A stretch of 64,000 nt of DNA from Bdellovibrionales bacterium. GTDB taxonomy: Bacteria; Bdellovibrionota; Bdellovibrionia; Bdellovibrionales; Bdellovibrionaceae. Each line of letters starts with the position of its first letter. Position 1 is the first letter of the stretch. The notes beneath the pieces were generated by a model that did not search any database, was not told the DNA's origin, and saw only the letters and a list, made by a program, of their open reading frames with translations. The position numbers and the translations under genes are program-made. The stretch lies in NCBI GenBank assembly GCA_016713585.1, contig JADJOV010000025.1, forward strand, positions 169,949 through 233,948. Direction: 5' to 3'. Positions 48,372 through 58,629 of the stretch are shown piece after piece.

Positions 48372-49238
48372 ATGAAGTATGCCCTTGTTTTCGCATCGTT
48401 ATTGCTTTCACACGCTTCGGCTTTTGGCCATGATTGCAAAGTAGAAATTCCTGAACTCAATCTTCAATTCGTAGATTCAGACACAAATCAGGTCATTGAA
48501 CAGCCAGTTAAAATGCTTGAACTTGAGATCGTCAGTGGATCTTTGATCAGAGAAATTCCGGCATGGATCCAGCGGCTCACAGGGATGAAAACTCAATGGC
48601 TTGAGCAAACGACCCTAAAGCCTGAAATCACTTACAATCCAGAATCAAAAACATACACTTTATCAAAGACGGAAATGTCTGCAAAGAAATGCTCGACTGC
48701 TGAATTTATGGCCTTGAATTTTGGATATACTTTCGATTTCAACCCTGAGGAAGGACAATTCTATTCTGAAAATGTCCAGTCTAAAAAAGGATGGGTCAAT
48801 TCAATACATGATGATGCCCTCGGAAAATCAAATATTTCCATGGCGTTGCATAATCAAATCGTAAAATACGGAGTCGATCAAACCAAGCGTCTGCATGTAA
48901 GGAAGCTCAATAAATACGTGGGCGAAATTGATTTATCTGACGATCAAGTGAGAACAACTGAACAATCTTTTAAATTCAATTCAACAGATTCTGCCGGCAA
49001 AAAAGTTGTCCAGAAAAACCCTACCACTATATTTTTCCTAGATGACAAAAATGACAATACTGAATTTCTTCCCCTGTTAAAAGCGATAGATGAGGCCAGG
49101 AAAAACAGAAACCAAAGCTTGAAGGTTTCGCTTTGGGGTCATTGTTACGGAAAGGAATTTGTCTGCGCTGCTCATTTTCTTAATTCGTTTGAAGTTATTA
49201 ACACAGATATACAGCCGCGCATAAGTTCGGGGACATAG
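48372..49238 (+). CDS. Exported protein, unknown, abutting an IS end
   Basis: 288 residues from ATG 48372 (GAGGAG upstream). Signal peptide ALVFASLLLSHASAFG, mature protein begins HDCKVEIPELN. Cys at several positions (KKCSTAEF, GHCYGKEFVCAAHF). The last codons lie 8 bp before the solo IS91-like end, so the native C-terminus may be lost. An upstream in-frame start at 48252 lies within IS-like repeats and is rejected. No family recognised. Confidence 0.65.
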   Translation: MKYALVFASLLLSHASAFGHDCKVEIPELNLQFVDSDTNQVIEQPVKMLELEIVSGSLIREIPAWIQRLTGMKTQWLEQTTLKPEITYNPESKTYTLSKTEMSAKKCSTAEFMALNFGYTFDFNPEEGQFYSENVQSKKGWVNSIHDDALGKSNISMALHNQIVKYGVDQTKRLHVRKLNKYVGEIDLSDDQVRTTEQSFKFNSTDSAGKKVVQKNPTTIFFLDDKNDNTEFLPLLKAIDEARKNRNQSLKVSLWGHCYGKEFVCAAHFLNSFEVINTDIQPRISSGT

Positions 49239-49246
49239 TTGCATTC

Positions 49247-49351
49247 TGAAATTTCCGCCCATGGGTGTGGAAATATACCAGCAACCACCTTTTTACCGGT
49301 GTTTGATACTTTTGAGATTACACGAAAACCCCTATTGAATTTCTTATCCCC
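49247..49351 (+). mobile_element. Solo IS91-like terminus (copy C)
   Basis: 105 bp identical to the terminal block of the other copies, from TGAAATTTCCGCCC to CTTATCCCC, with no transposase. It separates two unrelated gene remnants. A solo 3' end (oriIS side) is what one-ended IS91-type events or deletion would leave. Confidence 0.8.
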
Positions 49352-49850
49352 TGTCAGTACTCTGGGGGCTCTCCTCTCCATGGGTCTACAAATTGGAGAC
49401 CCCGAGGAAGTCGCCATAGCAGGACTCCTGCGTGATGTTGGCATTGCTGAGTTACCTCTTGAAATTCAATCCATTCCCAGAGATTCTCTCGAGGCGAACC
49501 AACTCAAAAAATATATGGAACATCCGAAACACTCTCTCAAAATTCTTAAAGAAAAGCGCTTGCTTTTATCTGAACGAGTCAATGATATGATCGCTCAACA
49601 TCATGAACATTTCGATGGTACTGGATTCCCTGAAGGGAAGGAAGGTCGAAAGATAGTTCCCGAAGCTCAAATTTTAGCCATCGCAGAAGAGCTGGATGAT
49701 ATCCTTGCTGTAGTCGAAGGCCGCCCTCGATCCTCGCCCAAGAGAGCTATCGAAATGGTCGTGCAGAACGAGGCTGGCTACCCTCTCGGCCATCGCTATG
49801 ACCCTTCGCTTTTGCGAAGAGTTGTTTCGCTTCTCTTCGGTACCCCGTAA
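49352..49850 (+). pseudogene. HD-GYP domain fragment
   Basis: The HD-GYP phosphodiesterase domain begins abruptly after the solo IS end: GLQIGDPEEVAIAGLLRDVGIAELP, then MEHPKHSLKIL, AQHHEHFDGTGFPEG and ILAIAEELDD. The first HD reads RD and the GYP loop reads GFP. The open frame starting at 49239 includes translated IS sequence. Cyclic-di-GMP hydrolysis would need the missing N-terminal half. Confidence 0.8.
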
Positions 49851-49891
49851 GTGATCTTAGGGTCATTACTCATGGGTCTTCATCAGGAATT

Positions 49892-49912
49892 CGTGCCATT
49901 TATGATGGCACG
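49892..49912. terminator. Hairpin, possible terminator
   Basis: CGTGCCAT-TTATG-ATGGCACG, perfect 8-bp stem, 40 bp after the HD-GYP stop, followed by TCATATTTTA. The T-run is weak. Confidence 0.4.
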
Positions 49913-49954
49913 TCATATTTTAAGCAAACAGAATCGACACTTTTTCAGGAAAGT

Positions 49955-50357
49955 CTATTTGCAATCAAGGTCGTTTTCGTTATCGACTTTAGTTATTTTC
50001 GTCGGTTTGTCCAAATATCTCCCATATTCCTCATCAATAACTGTTCCTGTAACACAATACTCGACAAGCTTCTTCTTATCGATTGGCTTTTTTCCTTGAT
50101 GCTCACGGAGCCTATTAAGATCTTTCAAAACACCGTCTTTGAGCCAATAAGTTACAGAATCTTCGTTGCTATCGTCGGAAAGATACGGTCGTACTTTATC
50201 GCTCTTGTCTGGCCCATGGGTTTTACCCCTTCGTAGAATCCTCCACAAACCACTTTTTTTCTGCAACTACATCAGAATCAGAGGCTTGACTTGTTTCAAT
50301 TAAAAACGAGCTGATAATCAATACGAACACAGGAAGCGATCTTAAAAATGACGACAT
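49955..50357 (-). CDS. Exported protein, unknown (one frameshift)
   Basis: ATG at 50357 after AAAGGA; signal peptide PVFVLIISSFLIETSQA. The frame ends after ~45 codons, but removing one A in the A7 run near 50260 joins it to GLWRILRRGKTHGPDKSDKV..YWLKDGVLKDLNRLREHQGKK to 49955. No family recognised. Confidence 0.55.
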
Positions 50358-50642
50358 AAAAATTCCTTTCAGGTTAGTGTAAGTCATTTCACACGGACGT
50401 GAGATGACTTACACAGATAACGGAAATTCTCAAAATATGAAACTGTCAGCTTTTTGACATGCTCCAAGTTGACAAAGTCTCCAATGAAAAATTAGCTTGA
50501 TATAGCTGTATAAATTCTACATGCACAAAAAAGCGCCTTATTATTTATCCCCTTTTTCTCCAGGAGGTGAAGGATGTGTTGGAGTAAGACAGACATGCGG
50601 CTAGACTTTCAAAAAACATGCTGAAAAGGTGATTGACCAATT

Positions 50643-51150
50643 TTGTTTGATATCCTAATTTGGTCAACTCTTTGGATTAACAGGACTTTTCTGAGCAAAT
50701 TACAGGCCTTGCTTCTGTCGACGCTGAAACAGTGTGATTTGCCAACAGTGAGAGTTTTGCTCGATGATTTAAGGGTTCGACACCGAACCACAGAAAGTCC
50801 TTCTTTTTTCTTAGATCAATTCAGTGGTCCTTTTTTTCTGGACGAAGCCACTCACTCCCCCGAACTTTTTTCAGAAATAAAAACGGGCAGATTCAGCGAA
50901 ATCGCGGCGGCAGTGGGTGTTGAGTCCTCCACCGTTCAGTCTTGGGCTCTAACTTTAGAACAAAATCAGATCATTAAAATTGTCAGACCAGATGTCAGCA
51001 GTCTCAATAAGAGAATTATTAAGTCTCCAAAAGTTTATCCGCATTGAAGTAAAAGCAACCCATCGCAATTATTCAGTCGAACAACTCAAACTCCTTCAAT
51101 CTCTTAAAATCAATATTGTGGAGCACTGGATTGTGGCCTCTAAAAAGAGT
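50643..51150 (+). pseudogene. Collapsed AAA ATPase/DUF4143 gene
   Basis: Three pieces of one ATPase family in the right order but with the middle missing: AAA_14 part (PSFFLDQFSGPFFLDEATHSPELFSEIK), then directly the DUF4143 helix (RFSEIAAAVGVESSTVQSWALTLEQ, KRIIKSPKVY), then IEVKATHRNYSVEQLKLLQSL in another frame. About 200 residues are missing between the first two. Internal deletions rather than simple decay. Confidence 0.6.
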
Positions 51151-51262
51151 CCAATCGCTTCGCTTTTATCTCGAGTTTTCTACCATACCCATAGTCGGCA
51201 ACTGCAGCTGAGGCATATATTTTTCGCCTTGTTCAAGCAGGGCGAGATGAGCCTGAGCCAGC

Positions 51263-53041
51263 AGAGAGCCTCTCTTGCTGCGGCCCTTCCTCATGGTCGA
51301 ATCAACGCCTCCCAAGCTCAAACCATCCACCTATGCTAGACACAAGCCTGAGGAGACTCTCCTCTATCAAATTGTTCAGGGAAATTGGCTGAGTTTCCAG
51401 ACCCAGGTCCTGCGGGACACCGGCTACCCATTGCCGAGCTTCGTCATCAAAGAGTTCGAGGAGTACCTACGCTGTGGCATTCTGGCCCACGGTTTCCTGC
51501 GCCTCAAGTGCGAGGACTGCGATCATGAGCACTTAGTCGCATTTTCCTGCAAACGCCGGGGTTTTTGCCCCAGTTGCGGGGGTCGCAGAATGGCGGAAAC
51601 CGCAGCCCACCTAGTTGACTCAGTCCTACCAATGAAGCCAACTCGACAATGGGTCCTGAGCTTCCCTATTCCAATTCGACTCTGCCTGTCCGCACGACCT
51701 GAGCTCATGACAAGACTTCTCAATATCACCCAGTCCACGATCTCATGCTATTACCGAGCTCAAGCAAGCCTTTCCAAATCCAAAGCGATGACCGGATCCG
51801 TGACCTTGATCCAGCGCTTTGGGGGTAGTCTCGCCGTCAACCCTCATTTTCATTCACTTTTTATCGACGGCACCTATGAGCTCAATGATCAAAAAGAACC
51901 CTCGGACTTTCACTCTTGCCCGACGCCAAAAGTTCGTGATCTAGAACCCGTCCTTGCCAAGATCATCAAGAGAATCATCAAGCATCTCCAGAAAGCAAAG
52001 ATCATCGTTAAAGACGAGAACTCGCACTTTCAATACCAGATGCCAGATCAGGAATCCTTCTCCATCCTCCAGGCAAGCTCTATCACCTACCGTTTTGCCA
52101 CAGGTCCCTCCAAGGGCAAGAAAGCCCTGGTGTTAAAGGCACTTCCAGACGGGGATCACAATTCGACATCAGGCCTAGTCGCCAAGAACTCAGGCTTCTC
52201 TCTTCACGCAGGAGTTGCCACCAAAGCGCAAGAACGAGAAAAACTCGAAAAGATTTGCCGATACATTGCCAGACCTGCGCTCTCCGAAGAAAGACTCTCC
52301 ACCAACGTCAGAGGGGAAATCATCTACAGACTCAAAAAACCATGGAGTGATGGCACCCCTTGCCGTCAAATTCACTCCCATGGAGTTTATGGAGCGCCTC
52401 GCTGCCCTCATTCCACGACCCAAAATCCATCTGACAAGATATCACGGAGTCTTAGCCCCCACTACAAATTTAGAAAACAGATCGTCAAGCAAGTCGTCCC
52501 GGCTGACTCCAAAGCTAAAAAACAGACTCACTCAAGTCAATGGCCAGCAACGACAAAAAAGCCACGCAAAGAAGTCAAACCGAATCCCATGGGCCAACCT
52601 CCTGAAGCGGGTTTTCGATATCGATATCACTATCTGCCCAAAATGCCGTGGAAAAGTCCGAATCATCAGCGCCATTGAAGATCCTGCCGTCATTAGTAAA
52701 ATTCTCAATCACTTAGGACTTCCGTCCACCCCACCACGACTGCATCCGGCCAGAGGCCCTCCAGACTGCGAACAATCTGACCTCTTCAGTCAAGACTTCC
52801 CTGATTATTAGCCTCAATTCACAAAACCAATCCCATTGGTCACGGCACCTTTTGTCAAATGGTCTAACTTGGCCGTAAATCATCACAAGACCAACCGCTA
52901 CGGACGCCTCAATATCGAAAATCCATCAAAATCTCATTGAAATTTCCGCCCATGGGTGTGAAATATACCAGCAACCACCTTTTTTACCGGTGTTTGATAC
53001 TTTTGAGATTACACGAAAACCCTATTGAATTTCTTATCCCC
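51263..53041 (+). mobile_element. IS91-like element, full-length (copy D)
   Basis: From AGAGAGCCTCTC, where homology with copy E starts, to CTTATCCCC. 1.78 kb. No terminal inverted repeats. Transposase near the left end, 105-bp conserved terminus on the right: IS91/ISCR organisation (terIS left, oriIS right by family analogy). Confidence 0.85.
51293..52811 (+). pseudogene. IS91-family transposase (copy D), frameshifted
   Basis: N-terminal zinc ribbon CEDCDHEHLVAFSCKRRGFCPSCGG, RQWVLSFPIPIRLCLSARPEL, NPHFHSLFIDG, ARPALSEERL. The frame shifts at C4 (52357-52360), near 52458 and near 52520, then returns to end FPDY at 52811. Copy B reads through the same places, so a functional version exists. 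Start probably ATG 51293; a TTG at 51275 is also in frame. Confidence 0.85.
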
Positions 53042-53263
53042 CGAGCTTTTAGTTGTTTTGAATGGAAGAATATCGACAGCACGAAGCCAATGCGGAAAGA
53101 AGAACTGCTCTTGTAAAGCCAAAAAACCCAAACCGCAGCCGTGCCACTGCCAGTAGAGGGTCTTCAATTATTCACTAGCCCTAATGGTGATGACTACCCG
53201 CGGGTTTACCCTGGGGTTCTAGCTCGCTGAGCGCTTGTTTTTTTTTCGTTTGGATTCGACAAA

Positions 53264-53665
53264 TCAAAAAAAAGTTGCTTCTGCAGCTAGCTTGGCTTCG
53301 AATCCGAAAAAAAGTTTTAAGCTCGCAGCCTCATCAATTGTAAACCAGCCAAAATTCATGATTTCCTCTGGAGCTTGAGGACTGATGGAGCTTCCAAAAA
53401 ATCTCACGGTATAAAAATGATCTGTTCTATCGGGACGATGATTCACTAGAAGTTTTGCGCCAATCTCAATTTGCCCAATGATTTCTGCTCCAAACTCCTC
53501 GGCCAGTTCCCGAGTCAATGCCTGAAGATGATCCTTGTCTGATTTGTCTATACCACCACCAGGATTTCCCCACTTGCCCAAATCAGCCGGATTTCGTTCT
53601 CGATGTTGAACTAAGAAAGTCCTATGATTTTGATCGACGATGACGGCGCGAACGGTTTCTCTCAT
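53264..53665 (-). CDS. NUDIX hydrolase
   Basis: 133 residues. RAVIVDQNHRTFLVQHRERNP then GNPGGGIDKSDKDHLQAL-TRELAEEFGAE, the Nudix box with the catalytic RExxEE intact, but the GX5E glutamate replaced in a Lys/Asp-rich stretch. Substrate not predictable. Intact between mobile regions. Confidence 0.85.
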   Translation of the reverse strand: MRETVRAVIVDQNHRTFLVQHRERNPADLGKWGNPGGGIDKSDKDHLQALTRELAEEFGAEIIGQIEIGAKLLVNHRPDRTDHFYTVRFFGSSISPQAPEEIMNFGWFTIDEAASLKLFFGFEAKLAAEATFF

Positions 53666-53766
53666 GTCCAGGTTTTAACTTCGAGCCCTATGTGGGTCAA
53701 GTCAGGAAAAGTTCTTGGCCTTTCAGATGGTGATTAAAATCAAGTCTTGCCCATGTCACTCGGGCT

Positions 53767-54393
53767 CTATTGCCAAGGTAGCTTGACTTTTGCCCCTGTT
53801 TTTTTACTCAATGAACCAACAAGGTTGTTAATATGCGTTTTTGATTCTAGATAGTTATTGGGGTTAGGAATTGCTATACTAGATTTTTCCCAGACCATGT
53901 AGTCTTTGATGTGCTTACCCGACTGTGTATGTTTCTCAACTGAACAAATGAGCAGCTTCTTTTCAAGGTTTGCCAAAGATTTCTTGGGATCTTCTGACAG
54001 TTCAGTCAGCTGAGCATCATCAGATGAGATGTGTTTCTTTTTTGAAATATATTTGAGAATTTGATGATCTTCAGCTTTTAATTTTCTCAATTGCCAATCT
54101 CTTGATTTGCAAACGATCGAAAAAATGTCTGCAAACAGATTTTCGTGAACGTAAGTCACCTTACCGTCGATCAGCTTAACCACTAGAATTGAATGATTGT
54201 GTTCAAGCCATCGCAAGCCATTGTAAATCGGATTTGCTAGTGGATGACCCCACCACGAGCCGACTATGTTTTCACACGTAATTTCAGTCACAATATTTGG
54301 GAATGCTTTATCCTGAACCAGTAAAAGCTCGTGCTTTTCCAGCAATCTAAAAATCTTTTTCCCCATAACGGCAGGTTTTTTTAAGTCATCCAT
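53767..54393 (-). CDS. Conserved hypothetical protein
   Basis: 208 residues, no signal peptide or membrane span. GSWWGHPLANPIYNGLRWLEHNHSILVVKLIDGKVTYVHENLFADI is the conserved-looking core; the rest is Lys-rich and helical. I know this pattern only as an uncharacterised family. AGGAGGC lies 9-10 nt before the ATG. Confidence 0.7.
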   Translation of the reverse strand: MDDLKKPAVMGKKIFRLLEKHELLLVQDKAFPNIVTEITCENIVGSWWGHPLANPIYNGLRWLEHNHSILVVKLIDGKVTYVHENLFADIFSIVCKSRDWQLRKLKAEDHQILKYISKKKHISSDDAQLTELSEDPKKSLANLEKKLLICSVEKHTQSGKHIKDYMVWEKSSIAIPNPNNYLESKTHINNLVGSLSKKTGAKVKLPWQ

Positions 54394-54419
54394 CTTAATT
54401 TTGCCTCCTAGGGATACAT

Positions 54420-55618
54420 TTAACCGACTTTCTTAAAGCTAGGGACGACGCTTTGTTGTTGCCTTGCTTTGTAGCGCCAAATCCCAAGACTCACAAGGAT
54501 CCCTACGATGCCTATGAGGTAGATGGGCCGATGGGCAACCAAGCCGTTGCAATGATCAGAGTCCCCAAGGTGACGGATAGAATCGCGGCGAAAAGACCAA
54601 CTCCTAACCCTGCAATGTCCCCAAGGATTGGCAGGACATCAAAAAGTACAACAAAGGGACTCAGCATCATTGACAAACCAATCCACATCATCAGCAGTCC
54701 AACAGCCCGCCAAATCCAGCTCATTATGTTTTGCCGCGAGGCCTCATGTTTCATAAGTAATTCAGGCGATACTTTACCTGGCTCGACAAGGAAAATTTCT
54801 TTGGAGTTCGAACTTTGAAATGCTTCAAGACCATTGTTCCCGGTTTGTTGAGTTATTGCAGAAAAATATCCCGCTTTTATTCCTCGGTAAAAAACCCTAA
54901 TGTCACCATTCTCTGGAGTCACACTCCCTGACTTTGTTATGTAGATTCTATTGTCCTTAACATTTACCTTGCGGTCGACCAGTTGATATTTAGTTAAGAG
55001 ATTATGTTCTAAACCTTTTTTGAGATTTTCATTACTTAGCACCACGTCTTCATAGTTTTCGACTCGTGACAAAATAGCTTTGCCATCAAATTTTCCAAAG
55101 GTCGCCTGAGATACCTGAACCGTAGTCGTGGAGAACGGCAGCTTAGGATTATCGTGGCCTGAAGGTTCATGGAAATTATTGGAGTTGTTGTGTTTTTTGC
55201 TCCAATCTTGCTTGTAGGTATAGGTCGTGGTCTTTTTGGTCGATCCGCCAGCATTTTTTTCAGTAGATTCTTTTTTCTCTTCGACCCACTGATACATCTC
55301 AACATGTCGTTCCAGTTTTAGATAAGCTAGTTTTCCTAGGAGTTCGTTTTCGTCAACAAATTCAGGAGAATAGAGGGCCCCATACAAATAGAGTAGTTTT
55401 CCATTTTGTTGAGGATTTGGAGTGTTGGCATTGCCGATGATCAGCTTGGTTTTAGCTTCACCCAGAGCGCCTCGTTCAGCGACCAAGTTACCTTCGTTCC
55501 ACCACAAAAGCCCAAATGCGCCGGTGACACACATAGTGCCAAACAAGACACCCTTGATTGAGGACGTGAGGCGCTCGATCCAGCTTGTTTCTGTGACATT
55601 TGTAAATTGATCGGCCAT
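54420..55618 (-). CDS. TMEM43-family membrane protein (frameshift at C-terminus)
   Basis: N-terminal membrane segment followed by LLWWNEGNLVAERGALGEA, a large soluble loop (LYGALYSPE; FYRGIKAGYFSAITQQTG), and C-terminal membrane hairpins WIGLSMMLSPFVVLFDVLPILGDIAG, as in TMEM43/LUMA. The first frame ends at 54512. One G more near 54540 restores AHRPIYLIGIVGILVSLGIWRYKARQQ, the last span, ending at 54420. Function in bacteria unknown. Confidence 0.85.
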
Positions 55619-55620
55619 TC

Positions 55621-55668
55621 TCGCTCTCTCCAGTTTGTTATATCTCGCTCTTTCCAGTTTGTTATATC
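55621..55668. repeat. Tandem 24-bp repeat over the TMEM43 leader
   Basis: Two 24-bp units (55621-55644, 55645-55668) differing at one base, plus a degenerate third half. On the minus strand each contains AACTGGA(G/A)AGAG, so the ribosome-binding region of the TMEM43-like gene is duplicated. Confidence 0.75.
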
Positions 55669-55913
55669 GGATTTGTTACATCAGATCCTTGCTCGGACGG
55701 GTGTCTCTCTCTTTGATGTATCGGTCGGTTGGTTGGTAAAAGAACTTTAGCCTAGCTGTAGCTTGCAGGTCATTTGGCTAGATTGAGTTTTTGAGGGACC
55801 TATGTTTGGTGCTCGAGGTGTGGGCATGGCACACGGAGGGTATATGAGTGCCTCCAATTGATTTGAGCATCTAATTTCTATACAAGGCTTTCAAGATTTG
55901 TTAATTTTTTCAA

Positions 55914-56483
55914 ATGAATCAGCTGATCAGATTTTATGGGAATGCAGACCTAGCTCTCCATATGGAATGGCTAAAGTCTTTTGAGAGAGTATTGTTCTCT
56001 CGTGAAAGGTATTTAGCGGCCGTTTTGTTAGGCCTCGTTTGCGAAAGGCCGGCCTGATCGGCTCTCCGATCTGGATGTTGTTGTATGGGTTAAAAAGAAT
56101 GACCTCCTTACAGCGTCTGAAGAGCTTTTCTCAATGAATAAATTTGGATTAATTCATAGTTGAGTCAAACACTTTTCTGAAACACATATTTTGGCAAAAC
56201 AAATATACGACAAGTTCATAAGCTCTGAGATTCATGTGATCTCACTTGAAAATGAATTTAAAGTCACAAACCCTATATGATCTTGAAAGATTCTGGAAGC
56301 TTAATCGATTCTAAATTTGAACCTGGTTTACCACCAGAGCACAAAGATTCTGAGTCATTGGCTGGCGGCGTTGATGGACTTGGCTGGGAGTTGTTTGACA
56401 TGTTTAAATGGTGGCAACGAGGAGAGCACGACTTAGTTAAAAGTCACCTCTTGAAAGTATCAAACAAGCTCAAAGGTTTATAG
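55914..56483 (+). pseudogene. MNT-type nucleotidyltransferase remnant
   Basis: Reads MEWLKSFERVLFSRERYLAAVLLG, then in a second frame RLSDLDVVVWVKKNDLLTA (the SDxD catalytic motif of pol-beta-like nucleotidyltransferases), then HFSETHILAKQIYDKFISSEIHV, and finally GVDGLGWELFDMFKWWQRGEHDLVKSHL from 56346. At least three breaks. The family includes aminoglycoside-type and toxin-neutralising enzymes; which one is unknown. Confidence 0.6.
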
Positions 56484-56566
56484 AGCAACCATTTCTAATA
56501 AAAACATTGGAATAGGACCAACAGAGTTGGTCCCACCAGGCAAAGGCAGCAGGAGTATGCGTCCTT

Positions 56567-58221
56567 TTATTGGCAATTTTCAGCAGTCTTCCTGATTTGC
56601 CTTTCAAGCTCCCATTTTCTAATCTGTTCGCGTTCGGTGACTATGGCGTTGACTTGCGATTTCAAAGCAGCCGCTCTTTGAGTAAATGCAGAATTGTCGC
56701 ACTTTGACCAAATTGGCTCCGATATACCAAAGAATTGACCCTCGAGAGTCGAGCGAAGGGTTGGTAAATCAGATTCACTAAGCCGACTCAGATGGGTTGC
56801 AAAATCCGCACTTAATTCTGAATATCTTCCCGCATAAGTAGGATCAAAAAATTTCTTTTGTGTTTTGCTGAATAACCCCAGACCAACACAATAAGCCAAA
56901 GAGCTAGCGTCCCGATACCTGCTGCAACTACTTTTTTCTTTTGCGAGTTGTGCGATTAGCTCTAAAGCAGAAAATTCTTGAGGCGACCACGCTTCTTGAA
57001 CGGCAACCTCAATGACCCTCTCTCGATTCCATTTAGGCCCCATGCTCGACTCACTACCAACTTTAGCTTTCTCTCTTTGGACAAAAGCTTGAGTCGAAGA
57101 CCACAGATCATTCCATTGTTTTAGCGATTCCATAGCTGGTCGATTCTGAAGAATCTTGTTAAAAAAGCCATTTGCCCAGGTTTCACTCTCCGCGGCTATC
57201 GCATTATTCTTAATCGAAACTGCGAGCTGCTTATAGGCCACGCTTAGATTTTTTGCGAATTCTAGGGTTTCCTGATTTGCGCTCAATGATTGACCCAAAT
57301 CATTAATAAGAAGTTTGGTGCTCTCAGCAAAGGGGTCGGTCGAATTGTTTATGGCCGAATAGATATTTCCAAGGTCTTGCTGTGCGACTTCACCACTTTG
57401 AAGCCATTTGACTGAAAGACCAACGATTTCATTTTTTTCTGACTCTAAACTGGGATATTTATTGATCTCAGTTTTTACGGCAATCAATTGGCTGCTCCAC
57501 TGGCGGAGCTCATTGAGAGTTGTTTTCTTTGAATGATTTGACTAAAACATCCGATTCAAAATTTCTGTAGTTGAGGTCTTTTGCGAGCTCCAAAGCTTTT
57601 TGGGCTTCGGACTTGTAGGTATCATCAAGGCTGATTCCAAAGGAAAGCTCGTCGTCATTTGAGTTAGGGTTCTTGCCAGTTCAATGAGAAGTCTAGTTGA
57701 AGAAGCCGGAAATACATCATACGAATTATCGATACTTTTTAGGATTTGCATAATTCGAGCCTGTGATACATTCAGTCCTTGAAAGACCAGTCCAAGCCGA
57801 CATTTAGCACAGTGTCTTTAGCCTTCAGCAGATTTTTGACTTTTCAATCTCAGATTTTAGAATCACTAAATACCTAGATATTGAGTTAACAAGTTTAGTT
57901 TTGCCAGAGGGGTCAAGCTCTTGGACAATATCTCTATTGGCATCTAAAGCGGTTTTGCTAACATTGACAACACAGTTTCCCAGCCGTTGTACCGCATTTG
58001 TGGTGTCGTGTGACGTTTGCAAATACATCCGATATTACTGATTTATAAAATCCACTTTCGTAAGCGGCAGTCTCAAGCTCAGGTGACAAAATCGAACACG
58101 GATTCATTACTTCGCGAACCAATGGTGAAATGGTATTTTGTCTACCAGTTCCCAGGTAAGCAGAAAGCCTGCTGCGCACAAGCAAGACCTTCATCCTGAG
58201 AAGCTGAGACGATTCCTGCAT
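56567..58221 (-). pseudogene. Large hypothetical protein broken into four frames
   Basis: The longest intact part (56567-57487, 306 codons) is helical with Cys at SCSRYRDASSLAYC, WSKCDN and AENCQ. Upstream frames at 57542-57751, 57825-58028 and 57958-58221 continue in order (KTALDANRDIVQELDPSGKTKLVNSI; MNPCSILSPELETAAYESGFYKS). At least three one-base shifts. The true 5' end is unclear. No family recognised. Confidence 0.5.
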
Positions 58222-58261
58222 TGTGGATGGAATTTAAGCTGTAGATAAAGGCATCATCTTT

Positions 58262-58629
58262 TTAATAACGTTAGCCGAGAAGATAGTTTTTTAGGTTTCC
58301 TTGGTCAGTCGTATTTTTTACTTCGCCCATTTTAAATCGAGGTAAGGTGAGTCGGACCTCCAATTGGACTGTCCCAAGTGACTTCGGCCATTTTGACTTC
58401 GTCGAGTGAGACTGTGCCGCCAATCCCAGCCGGTTTTAAACCTTATACTAAGGTCTTAGCTGGATATAGCTGCATCATTGATGCTGAACTAGATTTGCAA
58501 GCTCTGCATCAGAGAGTCTAAACAGTCAGTTAAGAACCTTCAATGTTGCAGATTTCCGCTGACTTTTTCCGAGCACCACATAGAGGTCCGCCAGGCAAGC
58601 GTCGATTAAGCCGATACTGCCAGGGGCCT
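58262..58629. other. Debris between gene remnant and IS91-like copy E
   Basis: Contains the intron scrap listed separately (58370-58430). The rest includes a frame reading PYTKVLAGYSCIIDAELDLQALHQRV without a clear gene. No complete feature. Confidence 0.35.
58370..58430 (-). mobile_element. 61-bp scrap of the older intron RT gene
   Basis: Differs at about three positions from 34760-34820, the RT codons for SLTRRSQNGRVTW. Third trace of this intron in the window, again beside an IS91-like copy. Confidence 0.7.
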
